Shown here piece after piece: positions 12,195-22,475 of a stretch of 38,330 nucleotides of DNA. The translations under genes were made by a program, and so were the position numbers. This DNA is from Candidatus Altimarinota bacterium (lineage in GTDB: Bacteria; Patescibacteriota; Gracilibacteria; BD1-5; UBA6164): the NCBI GenBank assembly GCA_028688895.1, contig JAQTXG010000016.1, positions 1-38,330 of the forward strand, in the 5' to 3' direction. Below the pieces are notes generated by a model. The model did no database searches and was not told the origin of the DNA. It worked only from the letters and a program-made list of their open reading frames with translations. Every line of letters starts with the position of its first letter. Positions within the stretch are counted from its first letter, which is position 1.

Positions 12195-14411
12195 ATGAAT
12201 TTTATTAAATCACTACAAAAACTTACACAAAATAAAAAAGTAATTTTATATGCTTTTGTATTTTTAATTGCCTTTTATTTATTGAATGACTCTACATTTG
12301 CAGCTGATGCATCTGGTTTAGATTTTCAACAAACCAAGGAAACAGTTACAACTTGGTCTAATTGATTATTGAGTTGAATCAGTATGATATTGGCTTTATT
12401 TATGTATTTATCTACCATATTTTTATCTCCAGCATGGATAAACGGTAGTTTGTTTTGATTGAATTGATATTTCAAAGATATATGGATACTTGTATCAAAT
12501 CTAGTATATTTCATTTTTGCATTCATTTTGATATGGATAGCATTTATGAATATTATTTGAAGAAATGCAGACCAATATCAGCTTAAACAAGCTTTACCCA
12601 AATTTATAGTCTGAGTATTAATAGTACCATTCTCATGGTTTTTGGTTCAATTTATACTTTCACTGTCTGCAATACTTACTATAGCCTCGTTATCACTTCC
12701 ATTTGAAACATTTGAAACTTATCATCAAACAATGGAATGAGTAACAGTACCTACAGATTGTACACTAGATTTGAGATCTAAAACAGAAAAAACAGCAGCA
12801 TCTAATGGTGGTCAAGTACAAGAATGATATTTCCATTGTAAAGAATGAAAAGAAGTAAGTCTGAACGAATTAGGTTGAAATGCAGATGCTATAGACTCTA
12901 TTTTTTGAATAATAGCTATGTACAACTACTGAGTTTTATGATTGGAGAGAACAGATTGAATAGACCAAATAGATATGAATTTAGTTCAAAATTTTTGAGA
13001 TTTGGTAGTAAAGATAGTATTTGACTTGCTATTTGTATTTGTATACTCTATATTGATGATAGCTATATGAGTAGTATTAATGGTTAGGTGAATATACATA
13101 TGGATATATATAATGATTTCACCAGTGTTTTGACTTATGTACTTTTTTGATAAAAAAGATTGATGATGAGATTGATTTTTTGCAAAATTCAATGTAAAAG
13201 AATTTATAGCCCTTGCTATGGTTCCAGTATATACTATGTTGGCACTTAGTTTCTGATTATTATTTTTGTTTATAGTATGAACAGGTATGACAACTAGTTC
13301 AACTCAAAGTCAATCATGATGATGAGTATCAGTTGCGAATAACAAAGTAGAAGTATGAAAATTTACGTTAAATATAGAATGACAAGTTTCAAAAGTGGCA
13401 AATAGTACAAATCTACTTAAACAGATTTGAAATGATACACTATGAATTGTTTGAAGTTTAATCTTGAAAGTATTTGGTATAGTTATACTATGGTGAGCTG
13501 TTATGGCAGCACTTAGGACATCAGAAATCACAAAAACTATTACTCAGCCTTTACATGACTTCTGAGCAAAAGTATGACAAATCATGACTTCTGCACCTGG
13601 AAATCTACCATTATTTGGATGACAAAGTATGAATAGTATGAATACTGTTGCAAGTAAATTTGGTTGATATATAGACCAAAAAAATGTTGATAGAGCATCA
13701 AATTTTGTTACAAAAAATATGCCATTTATGGATACAGGTTGAGCACAAAGAGTTACAGATAATGAAAGAAATAAAGCAAAAGTTAATTCAATAAATGCAA
13801 ATTGACCTACAAATGAATTACTCGATGCATGGCAAAGTTATTTAAAAAATCAATGAAAAGTTAGTAATATCAATAATCTAGAATGATCTAAAGATTTATT
13901 AAAACTTTACGCAGAAAAAGTTGGTATAAATTGAGCAAAAGATATGAAGTTAAATTCAGAACCAGATATTGCAAAATTAATAACAGATATAGAATGAAAA
14001 TTTGAATCATCAACGGTATGAAGATGAGCTTTGGAAAATAATCAAGCATGACAAGTATTATGATCTACGGAAATCGATAGATTAATTGAAAAAATATCTG
14101 ATAATTGAAATAATAATAGTTCATCAACAAATAATACAAATATAAGAGTTGATGTAAACTGAATACTTTCTTGAATATGAGTACAAGATGTACAATTAAA
14201 TAAAGATAATTCTTGAAAATATAATACTACTTGAGATGATAGTTATATAGCAAAAAATATAACAGATATAAAACAAGTATGATTAATTGATAAATTTACA
14301 GATAATTTAAAAGATAATCTGAGAAAATACTATAATGATAAATGAGAATATGTATCATGATGAGGACAAACTTGATGAAAATTTCCATGGGAAATAACTC
14401 CTAATCCATAA
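12195..14411 (+). CDS. large polytopic membrane protein, VirB6/TrbL-like
   Basis: A 738-residue membrane protein. A signal-anchor at about residues 16-37 ends in FAADAS, a likely cleavage site. About six further membrane segments lie in residues 50-440 (for example LLSGISMILALFMYLSTIFL, VLIVPFSWFLVQFILSLSAI and LMVRGIYIWIYIMISPVFGL). A long hydrophilic, Asn/Ser/Gly-rich tail follows from about residue 470. A multi-helix core with an ISPVF motif and a long polar tail resembles the VirB6/TrbL inner-membrane component of type IV secretion, and similar orphans are frequent in candidate-phyla bacteria; this is inference. A cysteine pair (TDCTL, FHCKE) lies in an external loop near residues 195-220. 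No VirB4, VirB8 or coupling protein is adjacent. It ends in a strong terminator overlapping the convergent gene. Confidence 0.7.
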
Positions 14412-14450
14412 AAATAACCCAAAAGCCTCCGGCTTCGGGTTATTTTTTTT
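14411..14450. terminator. strong terminator after the VirB6/TrbL-like gene
   Basis: AATAACCC ... GGGTTATT stem (14413-14420 with 14437-14444) topped by AGCC/GGCT pairing, then a T-run. It begins at the stop codon and the T-run encodes the final Lys codons of the convergent ATPase gene. Confidence 0.9.
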
Positions 14451-15657
14451 CAAATCTAATCAAAAATTCATCTATCTCGACTACTTCCACATCGTCATAA
14501 TGAGTCTTTTTAAATCACAAATCTTCTATATTTTTTATAAGTATATATTTTTTAAATCCATCTCATATTTTTTGAAATTTACTTATCTCTTTTTTGATTT
14601 CTTCTTTTGAGTTTTGGTTTGTTATATGTATATATATCTTTTCTGCTCAACTATGTTTATCGTGTTCATCTATATATCAATTATCTCTTAATATTCAATA
14701 AAACGCAAAATCAAAATTTCAAAAAGTTCAGCTATATATATCATAGTTATGCAATTCCAATATATTAAAAATCAGATTTTCTACAAGTATATCATTTGAT
14801 AAATTGAAATCAGCTAAACTATTTCTAATACCATTGTCACTGAAATAATACTTAGCTTTTGTTGTAATAGCTTTATTGTTCTTCAAATCATACAAATAAG
14901 ACCTTTTTATAATCTTTTCTTGCAAAGAAAAATCTATATAATCTATTGTAGTTTTAAGTGATATTTTTTGTATATAATCAAGTTTTTTTTGCAATTCTCT
15001 TAGTGAATAATGTATACTATTATTAGCTAAATATTTCATAGTAAATATATAAAGTTCTATACTTTTAACTCAATAATTTTTAAATATATCATTTAAAAAT
15101 ATATCACTTACAGACAGATTTAGATATTTTTTCTTTACATCATTACTATCTAGTGATTTGACTTCATTTAGTGATCCATACTTCAAAGATGATTTAATAT
15201 TATCACTTACTAAATCTATATCAGCATGTATCTCCAGTTCTTTTATTCATCAGATTTTTATAGTATTTCATATTAGAATTGTCTTGTAGTTTTCTTTATA
15301 TATTTTTGATATAAAATCCTTTACTCATTCTATTTTTGATATATCTTGAAGTATAATTATTTTTGGATTTTTGTATAACTTTGTATACTCATTTAACAAA
15401 TATTCTAAATCATATCAAACAGATACTGTATTAGATATGTCATCAGATTTATTGAAATAAAAGTAATTATTATTCAATTTTGTTTTACTTATAAATTCCT
15501 TGATAAAATTTATCTTTCATATGTTTTTTAATCATTTTATAATTACTAGTTTATCTTTATTCAATATACTTACTACTTTTTTTATATTTTTATTCCCAGT
15601 ATCATAAAAACTTTCTCTATCAAGTACAAAGAAATTTACCCTATCTGTGTTACTCAT
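14440..15657 (-). CDS. degenerate AAA-type ATPase (AAA_14/DUF4143-like)
   Basis: A 405-residue protein laid out like the AAA_14 + DUF4143 family: N-terminal nucleotide-binding domain, a winged-helix middle (about 215-270, SLRELQKKLDYIQKISLKTT) and a C-terminal nuclease-like DUF4143 region (AKYYFSDNGIRNSLADF, then YDIYSGTFGNFDFAFY). The P-loop reads GLKNIGKI at residues 42-49: the GK is kept but the Mg-coordinating Ser/Thr is Ile. The Walker B segment is KIIILQDIS (Asp105), lacking the usual following Glu. ATP hydrolysis is therefore doubtful. Members often occur as lone, host-variable genes of unknown role. It is divergent from argS. In-frame TGA-coded glycines (for example IIKGLKNIGK) split it into fragments under the standard code. 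Confidence 0.75.
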
Positions 15658-15779
15658 ATTTTTGTATAACTTTACTTATATAAAATAATTGATTTTAGTG
15701 TTTCATATATTAATTATATATAAAAAATGTCAATCTAATAAAAAAAATAAAAAGCTATTTATTTTTCTATTTTTTTGGT

Positions 15780-15785
15780 TATAAT
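15780..15785 (+). promoter_or_regulatory. candidate -10 element for argS
   Basis: Perfect TATAAT, 33 bases before the argS start, in the divergent spacer with the ATPase gene. No convincing -35 at 16-18 bases. Confidence 0.4.
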
Positions 15786-15818
15786 GTTAAAAATACAATT
15801 AATAATTAATCAAATAAT

Positions 15819-17585
15819 ATGGAAGAAAAAATTAAAACACTCATAAAAGATGTAGTAAAATTAAATTATGATATATCATTATCAGATATAAATCTAGAAA
15901 AACCACCCAAAAAAGACTTGTGAGACTATGCTTTTTGATGTTTTTTATTATCTAGAGAATTGAAAAAAAATCCAAATCAGATATCTATAGAGTTGGCAGA
16001 CTTACTAAAAAGTCAAGCAGATATACAATTTACCAATGCAAGCTGACCATATCTAAATATAAAAGTAGCAAACAATCAATTTTCTAGTATTTTTATAGAT
16101 TTGTACACAAACAAAGATAAATTAATCTGAAACAATGAATACAATAGCGAAACTATAGTCATAGATTATATCTGAGCAAATGTATGAAAACCTCTACATA
16201 TAGGTCATATGTGTACTCCAAACCAAGGACAAACTATGGTAAATCTATATAGAAAACTGTGATACAAAGTGATAGCTGATACACATATAGGGGATTGGTG
16301 AATTATATTTGGTAAACTGATTACAGCATACAAACTATGGTGAGATAGAGATAAATTACAAGAAAATGCTATAGATTATTTGATGGAATTATATATAAAA
16401 ATAACTGAAGAAATAGAAAAAGATGTGTCACTTGAACAAACTACCAGAGATGAATTCAAACTACTTTCAGAGTGAAATCTTGAATCAGTTGCTCTTTGGA
16501 AGGAATTTACTAGTTATTCAATCAAATCTGTACAACTACAATTAGACAGATTAAATATAAAACCAGACTACAATATCTGAGAAAGTTTTTATGAATGATT
16601 AAATTTTCCAAAAATGGAAGATTATCCAGACCTAAAATACACTATGACAGACATAGTAAATGAACTGATAGAGAAAAAAATAGCTACTAGAAATGAAGAC
16701 AATTCTGTATGAGTAGAGTTTGACGAAAATACTAAAATGCCTAGCTGTATGCTTCAAAAAAGAGATTGAACTCACTGATATTTTGCAGCAGATTTGGCAG
16801 CAATAAAATACAGAATGGAAAACTGGAATCCTGCAAAAATAGTATATTTTGTAGATGTGAGGCAACAATTACACTTGAAACAAGCATTTGAAATAGCTAA
16901 GAACGCAGGATGGATAAATAGAGATAATTGAGAAAACACAGAATTATTTCATGCTTACAATGGTTTTATATCATTGAAAGACTGAGCAATGTCTACTAGA
17001 AAGTGAAGGATTATTAGACTAGATAAATTACTGGATGAAGCAGAAGAGAGAGCAAAAAAAATTATATTAGAAAAAAGAGATGATATAGTTTGAGAAGAAT
17101 TGATAGAATTATCAAAGATTATATGAATCTGAGCAATTAAATATGGTTATTTAAAAAAATCTAGAGAAACAGATGTAATTTTTGACTGGGATGAATTCAT
17201 GAGTTTTGAGTGAAATTCAGGGCCATATATACAGTATGCATATGTTAGATCGATAAGAATTTTAGAAAAAGCAGATATACAATTTGAAAAAAATAAAAAT
17301 GATAATTTAATTTTTGAAAACAATGAAGAAACAGAATTGATAAAGTTGTTAGGGAATTACGGCGAAGTAATCGCTCAAACTGCAAAGTTTAATATGCCTC
17401 ATTATTTATGCACTTATGCTTATGAATTAACAAAAGCCTTTAATAGTCTATATAACACAGTACACATATTAAACGAACAAGATGAAACAAAAAAGATATC
17501 TAGATTAAAGCTAATTCAATTATTTTCACTTATTTTAAAAGATACTTTTAAACTACTTGGAATAGATATGCCAGAAAAAATGTAA
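15819..17585 (+). CDS. argS: arginyl-tRNA synthetase
   Basis: Class I arginyl-tRNA synthetase, 588 residues. It attaches arginine to tRNA(Arg) using ATP. Visible signatures are the N-terminal tRNA-binding domain ending in TNASGPYLNIK, the active-site block GANVGKPLHIGHM with HIGH at residues 127-130, ADTHIGDWG, the loop AMSTRKG (MSTRK from residue 391) taking the KMSKS role, and a C-terminal helical anticodon domain ending ALC-type (SLYNTVHILNE, then GIDMPEKM). In the first block the GANVG glycines are TGA. The start at ATG 15819 matches the usual N-terminal length. Nearly all its own arginines are AGA, in line with a genome that has almost abandoned CGN codons. A hairpin and a folded RNA candidate follow the stop. 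Confidence 0.96.
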
Positions 17586-17593
17586 CAAAAAAA

Positions 17594-17616
17594 GAAGGGT
17601 AGTAAAACTACCCTTC
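17594..17616 (+). terminator. hairpin after argS, without U-tract
   Basis: A 9-bp perfect stem (17594-17602 with 17608-17616) with a TAAAA loop, eight bases after the argS stop. There is no T-run downstream, so it may stabilise a 3' end or belong to the RNA structure that follows rather than terminate. Confidence 0.5.
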
Positions 17617-17627
17617 AAAGTGTATAA

Positions 17628-17709
17628 TAACTGAAATCGTAACCACAACGATCGAATAAAATCCTGCAAGATAAGTAAAATCAAGGTGTTCGCTTACTTG
17701 CATCAGTTA
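17628..17709 (+). ncRNA. candidate three-way-junction RNA upstream of the methyltransferase gene
   Basis: P1 is 17628-17634 with 17703-17709 (7 bp). P2 is 17636-17640 with 17648-17652 and a 7-base loop. P3 is 17666-17675 with 17693-17701 (9 bp, one bulged A) and a 17-base loop. The junction strand 17653-17665 is A-rich. ACC in the P2 loop could pair with GGT in the P3 loop. It is unusually GC-containing for an intergenic region here. It lies 48 bases upstream of the methyltransferase start, a layout expected of a riboswitch or leader, but it matches no class I can name. Confidence 0.5.
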
Positions 17710-17757
17710 ATATACTATTTTATAATAATCATTATTTAGTAAAAGTCAAATATATTT

Positions 17758-18429
17758 ATGAAAGTAGATTACAATAACATAGCTGCATGATTTTCTAAAT
17801 CTAGAAAAAATATGAAATGGGAAGAAATCGATTATTTTTTAGAAAAATACTTAACAGATACAGAATGAAAAAGTGTTTTGGATATCTGATGTGGAAGTGC
17901 TAGATTATTGGAACAATTTTCAAATAAATTCGACATAAATAAAATCAATTATATATGAATAGATTTATCATCAGAGATGATTAATCAAGCAAAAATCAAT
18001 TTTCCAAACCAAAAATTCAGCGTACTTAGTATGACAGATTTAGATAAATTATCATGAAATAAATACGATTTTATTTTTTTTATAGCATCATATCACCACC
18101 TAGATGATTTTAATGATAGATTACAAGTGCTAGAAAAAGTTTGAGAATTACTAAATGAAAACTGAATAATTTTTATGACAAATTGGGCATTAGATAGCGA
18201 AATAAATCAAAAAAAATACAATAAAGATATAATAGATAATTCTAAAAATAATTTTTGAAGTACTGATTATAATATATATTTTTGAGAATATGCTAGATAT
18301 TATCATTGTTTTAGTTTAGATGAATTAGAATACATTTTTAAGCAAAATAATTTTCAAATATTAGAAAATAGATTATTTGAAACACAGAAAAATATTATTA
18401 GTATAATTAAAAAAAATATGGATATTTAG
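17758..18429 (+). CDS. class I SAM-dependent methyltransferase
   Basis: A 223-residue Rossmann-fold methyltransferase. Motif I is VLDIGCGSARLLEQF at about residues 40-54, with DIG written using TGA. The acidic residue ending strand 2 is in YIGIDLSSEMI. Motif IV is KYDFIFFIASYHHLDDF, followed by LEKVGELLNENGIIFMTNW. The S/A-x-H-H-L arrangement and length resemble Trm9/ALKBH8-type tRNA wobble-uridine methyltransferases and related small SAM enzymes, but the substrate cannot be fixed from this. The N-terminus (YNNIAAGFSKSRKNMKW) is also typical of that group. It is preceded by the folded region at 17628-17709. Its terminator starts inside the last codons. Confidence 0.85.
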
Positions 18430-18451
18430 CTAAATATCTATATTTTTTTTT
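18421..18451 (+). terminator. terminator overlapping the methyltransferase stop
   Basis: Stem GATATTTA (18421-18428) with TAAATATC (18431-18438), then a T-run to 18451; the stop codon TAG is in the stem. The T-run also encodes the last residues of the convergent gene. Confidence 0.75.
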
Positions 18452-19220
18452 CATTCATTCTATTGTGTATACTATCATAAATTGTTTCATAATCAGGAAA
18501 TTCAGTTCATATAAATCTATCCCATATACGAAAATAAGCTCAGTAATTTCCATTTATTTTACTATGATGCATATTGTGATGAGTACTAGAAGCTACAAAT
18601 CAAAACATACTTTTATTCCATCATCTTGGAAAAAACTCATATCACAAATGTGATTTTACATTATTCAAAATAGATATAGTTTGAATAAAAAACAAAAAAG
18701 GAGTATAAATAGGGATAATAAATATAATAGGAATCATCCAAAAAAACAAAAATAATGGTTCTATAAAATGAAAAGATAATGATGAAAAAGGATTCACATC
18801 AAAACTTTTATGATGCTCAAAATGAATTTTTTTAAATACTTTTGGTATATGCAAAAACCTATGATACCAATAAAACCAAGTATCATCAATTATTAATAAC
18901 AATAAAAAACTAAATATTCACCAAACTATATTATATTTAGAAAAATCAGAATATACTTGAGTATATCAAAAAGAATTTAAATACATCACGATACAAGTAA
19001 AAGAAAAACTTATTAGTAAAGTAAATATAGCATTTTTTAATTCTCTATTTATCTGTTTTTTATTAACTCTTTCTATTAATTGAATTCTATTATTTTTAAT
19101 TTTGTTGTTTAATAATTTCTTTATCAAAACATAAGCTAATATTACAATAATACTTTCAAGTAAAACTATCTTTATTATTCATGCTTGAATAATCTTTATT
19201 AATAAGTCAATTTCTATCAT
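18438..19220 (-). CDS. fatty acid hydroxylase / sterol desaturase superfamily membrane protein
   Basis: A 260-residue membrane di-iron enzyme candidate. There are four or more hydrophobic helices: residues 12-32, 64-82, 96-111 and a long hairpin after residue 155. The histidine clusters that bind iron are all present: HRFLH (120-124), HFEHH (133-137) and THHNMHH near residue 210. A lone His lies in SLSFHFIEP and a terminal YDSIHNR completes the family pattern. Such enzymes hydroxylate or desaturate lipid chains with O2, which would be notable in a probably anaerobic, reduced-genome cell; the substrate is unknown. The first 60 residues are basic and poorly conserved. Single gene, convergent with the methyltransferase gene, ending in TAG. 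In-frame TGA glycines include RGWN and WGIFSF. Confidence 0.85.
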
Positions 19221-19232
19221 ATTCAAGTATTT

Positions 19233-19263
19233 AAAATAAAACCCCCAGAAATGAGTGGGGGGG
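19233..19263 (-). terminator. terminator for the minus-strand pseudopilin gene
   Basis: CCCCCA (19242-19247) pairs with TGGGGG (19256-19261); read on the minus strand it is followed by TTTTATTTT. It lies 25 bases after the pseudopilin stop. Confidence 0.75.
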
Positions 19264-19287
19264 ATAAAATTGGTAATTTATTAAATA

Positions 19288-20112
19288 TTAATACCCATTC
19301 ACAGGATAAGGTATTCATTGATTAGCAGCTGATGTGTTACTACTAGAATTTTCTTGTCAGTCAATCAAAACACCTGTTCCACTTCAAATCAAGGTATTTG
19401 GACATAATGTTTTTTCATCAAAACAAGATTCACTATCATAATCTCATACTACTTTTGTGATATATTTATCTCATCATTCTACTTTTATAGTATAAGCCAT
19501 ATTGTAATATGTACCTTCTTTATTATTGTTTGTTCACCATGAAGTGTCTCCAGATAAGGGTTTTTTAAATACTGCATATACATATCTACCTAATCAACTA
19601 TCAATCATTTTTCATGATCAAGCTACTTTTACATCTCAAAGTTCTGGATCATATAAATCTTTAGTTAGGTACTTTTTTGATATAGTATTTTGTGAAATAG
19701 TTCATTTTGCTCACACTTGTTTTCAAGTCCAATCAGTTGTACCATCATTTAATCAAAATACAATTCCTCATCAGTTAGCAGAAGTAATTGAATCAATAGC
19801 CTCTCCTGTTTTAGCTACTACAAGTGTATTTGAAGGGGTAGCTGTTGGTACAGTAGCATTTGTATAATCATATCACCACATATTTGTAGTACCATTATAT
19901 CAATCAACTGATGGATAAAAGTTTTTATCTACTTTATACTGTTGAAGAGAACTTTCTATAGTAGATACATCAGTTATTTTTCTACTTCAAACAGCTTTAT
20001 CAACAGCACCTCAAAAATTTTGATATGCTACAACTGAAATAATAGCCAAAATAGTAATAACAACCAACAATTCAACCAATGTAAATGCTTTTTTATTTAC
20101 TGTAGATTTCAT
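19288..20112 (-). CDS. type IV pilin / type II secretion pseudopilin
   Basis: A 274-residue pilin-like protein. It has a short basic leader (MKSTVNKKA), then the class III signal FTLVELLVVITILAIISVV, cleaved before Phe10 by prepilin peptidase. Glu5 of the mature protein is present. The residue before the cleavage site is Ala, not the usual Gly. The mature domain has a GspG-like start (SLQQYKVDKNFYPSVDGYN), then a Gly/Thr/Ser-rich region. A cysteine pair (ESCFDEKTLCPN) near residues 230-240 probably forms the C-terminal disulphide loop. It would assemble into a surface fibre or pseudopilus. No pilus ATPase or peptidase gene is nearby; a second pilin gene starts at 38144. Glycines are largely TGA (SANGGG, for example). 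Confidence 0.88.
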
Positions 20113-20178
20113 AAATATATAACTTATTAAATAAATTATTCTCATTTTAATCTTTTTTAATTTTATGTAAAGAAAATA

Positions 20179-20206
20179 TTTACAAAAATATTATATATGA
20201 TACAAT
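20179..20206 (+). promoter_or_regulatory. candidate promoter for rel
   Basis: TTTACA (20179-20184), 16-base spacer, TACAAT (20201-20206), 27 bases before the rel start codon, in the spacer divergent from the pseudopilin gene. Confidence 0.5.
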
Positions 20207-20232
20207 ATTAATATTAGTTTTAAACTGAATTT

Positions 20233-22452
20233 ATGGAAAGGTATATAAATATAGATAAAAAAGTAGAAAAAATTGTGCTAGATGTAGCAAAATATATGAC
20301 AAATCTAAATATTGAATATATTAGAAGTGAGATATTTAAAGCATATATTTACTCTAGGGATGCACATGAATGACAAAATAGGTTTTCATGAGATCCTTAT
20401 ATAATTCATCCTGTAGAAGCTGTAGAGATATTGTTGAGTTTGAGACCAGATTTATACACTATTCAAGCTTGTTTTTTACATGATGTTATAGAAGATACAA
20501 TCAAAACTGAAGAAGATATAAAAAAAGAATTCTGAGATGAAGTCGCTTTTTTGTGTGTTTGAATGGAAAAACTATCAAAGGTAAAATACAAATGAGAACA
20601 AAGAACTATATGAAGTTTGAGAAAAATGATTATAGCTATGGCGGATGATTTGAGAGTGATTTTTATCAAATTGTCAGACAGATTACACAATATGAGGACT
20701 TTAAAATATCAACCAAAACCAGAAAAAAGACAATCAATTGCTCTAGAAACCTTAAATATATATGCACCAATAGCAGATAGACTTTGATTATATCATTTAA
20801 AAAATGCACTTGATGAAGAATGTTTCAAGATTCTAGAACCTGAAAACTACAAAAAACTATACAAAGAACTCAAAATACTAGAACCACAAATAGTATTATT
20901 TACAAAAAATGCAAAAAAAGAAATAGAAAAATTGTTTAATTGAAATATAGAAAATTACGAAATAGATTTTAGAGTTAAATCTATTTATTCTATTCACAAA
21001 AAATTAGTTAAAAAATGACTTACATATGCAAATGAATTGTATGATTTATTTTGAATAAGGATTATGGTGGAGTCAGAATCAGATTGTTACAAAGTACTAT
21101 GAATAATACATAGTAAATTGACACCTTTGCCTAAAAGATTCAAAGATTATATTGCATTACCTAAGCCAAACTGATACAAAAGTCTACATACAAATGTTAT
21201 GTGATTGTTTGAATCTCATAGAAAACAACCTACAGAAATTCAAATAAAAACATACAAGATGAAAGAATACTCAGATATATGAGTAGCTGCTCATTTCGAA
21301 TACAAAGAAAGTTGAAGTATACTTTCTACGGAAGTAGATTGGGTGAATGAACTCAAAGAATTGGTAAGTAATATATGAGATAGTGATTTTGTATGATCTC
21401 TGAAGGTAGATGTATTTAAAGATAGAATTTTTATTTTTACACCAAAGTGAGACTTTATAAATCTACCTTCAGGTTCTACACCTATAGACTTTGCATATTA
21501 TGTACACAGTGATTTATGAGATCATATAAGCATAGCAAAGGTAAATAATAGTGTTTATCCACTAGACAAAGAATTACACAATTGAGACGTAGTAGAAATA
21601 GTAATAGACAAAAACAAAAAACCAAACCCATTTCGGATTTGATTTGTAAAAACAGTAAAAGCAAAAAATAGAATCAAAAACTATCTAAAAAAAGAAGACA
21701 AAGAATTACATAGAGAGAGATGAAAAGATATGATGAATAAATATCTAGAAAAAGCTTGAATGGAACAGTTAGACAAAGATTTATCTATTTTGAAAGTAAT
21801 AGATTGAGTAGTTTATCCAAAAGAGGATAGATTTAGTCTACTAGAACAAATATGAAATTTTAGCGTAAATCCATCTGCAATTATAAAAAGGATCCTAAAA
21901 ACAAAAAATATAAATACTACTAAAAAAGACAGAAAACAAGAATCAAATATAGAGGATTCAAAAACAAGTATACTTGAATCTTGAAAAAATACTTTGGTTA
22001 TATGATGAGAAGAAAATTTACCTTACAAATTAGGTAATTGTTGCAAAAATAAAATCTGAAATGAAATAGTTGCTCATATAAATGGTAAAGGAATTATTAC
22101 CATACATCAAAGAACTTGCGATGTATTAAAAGACGTAAACAAAGATAGACTATTATCAGCTTTTATTCAATGATATGAAGAAGAGGAGGTGATAGTAGAT
22201 GTGGAATTGATATTCAAAAACAAAATCTGAGTATTAAAAGAATTAAGTGATATAATATTTTCTATGTGAATAGATGTAGATGCAATAAATACTACAAAAA
22301 TATCTACAGAAAAAACTAGAGTAGATTTGAAATTAAAAATAATGGATTATGATTATATGATGATAGAGAGGTTTGTGGATAGATTAAGTATCAAATTTCA
22401 GGATACATTGGTATCAAGTAAGATATGAAATACAAAAAAAGAAAAAAAATAA
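20233..22452 (+). CDS. bifunctional (p)ppGpp synthetase/hydrolase, RelA/SpoT family
   Basis: Full-length long Rel/Spo protein, 739 residues. It makes and degrades the alarmone (p)ppGpp. The HD hydrolase domain is at about 30-180 with FLHDVIEDT (His83, Asp84, Glu87, Asp88 intact) plus His45 and His59. The synthetase domain is at about 230-350 with [19 protein letters not shown]; the RFKD version (302-305), not EFDD, is the bifunctional type. The TGS domain follows ([19 protein letters not shown], about 395-460), then a Cys-containing domain (CC at 603-604, RTCDVL later) and an ACT domain to the end. Residue 468 is encoded by CGG at the position of a conserved Trp after the TGS domain. Both activities are predicted from intact motifs. 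Convergent with rpsO. Confidence 0.95.
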
Positions 22453-22475
22453 AAAGCTCTAAATAGAGCTTTTTA
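22451..22475. terminator. bidirectional terminator, rel / rpsO
   Basis: AAAAAGCTCT (22451-22460) with AGAGCTTTTT (22465-22474), 4-base loop, between convergent genes. Confidence 0.85.

Noticed and set aside
17594-17616. Ordinary rho-independent terminator of argS
   Set aside because: The stem is good but no U-run follows, so I list it only as a hairpin with reduced confidence.
19526-19867. A 113-codon plus-strand open frame opposite the pseudopilin gene
   Set aside because: The minus-strand pilin has a textbook class III signal; the plus frame has no start context or recognisable domain.
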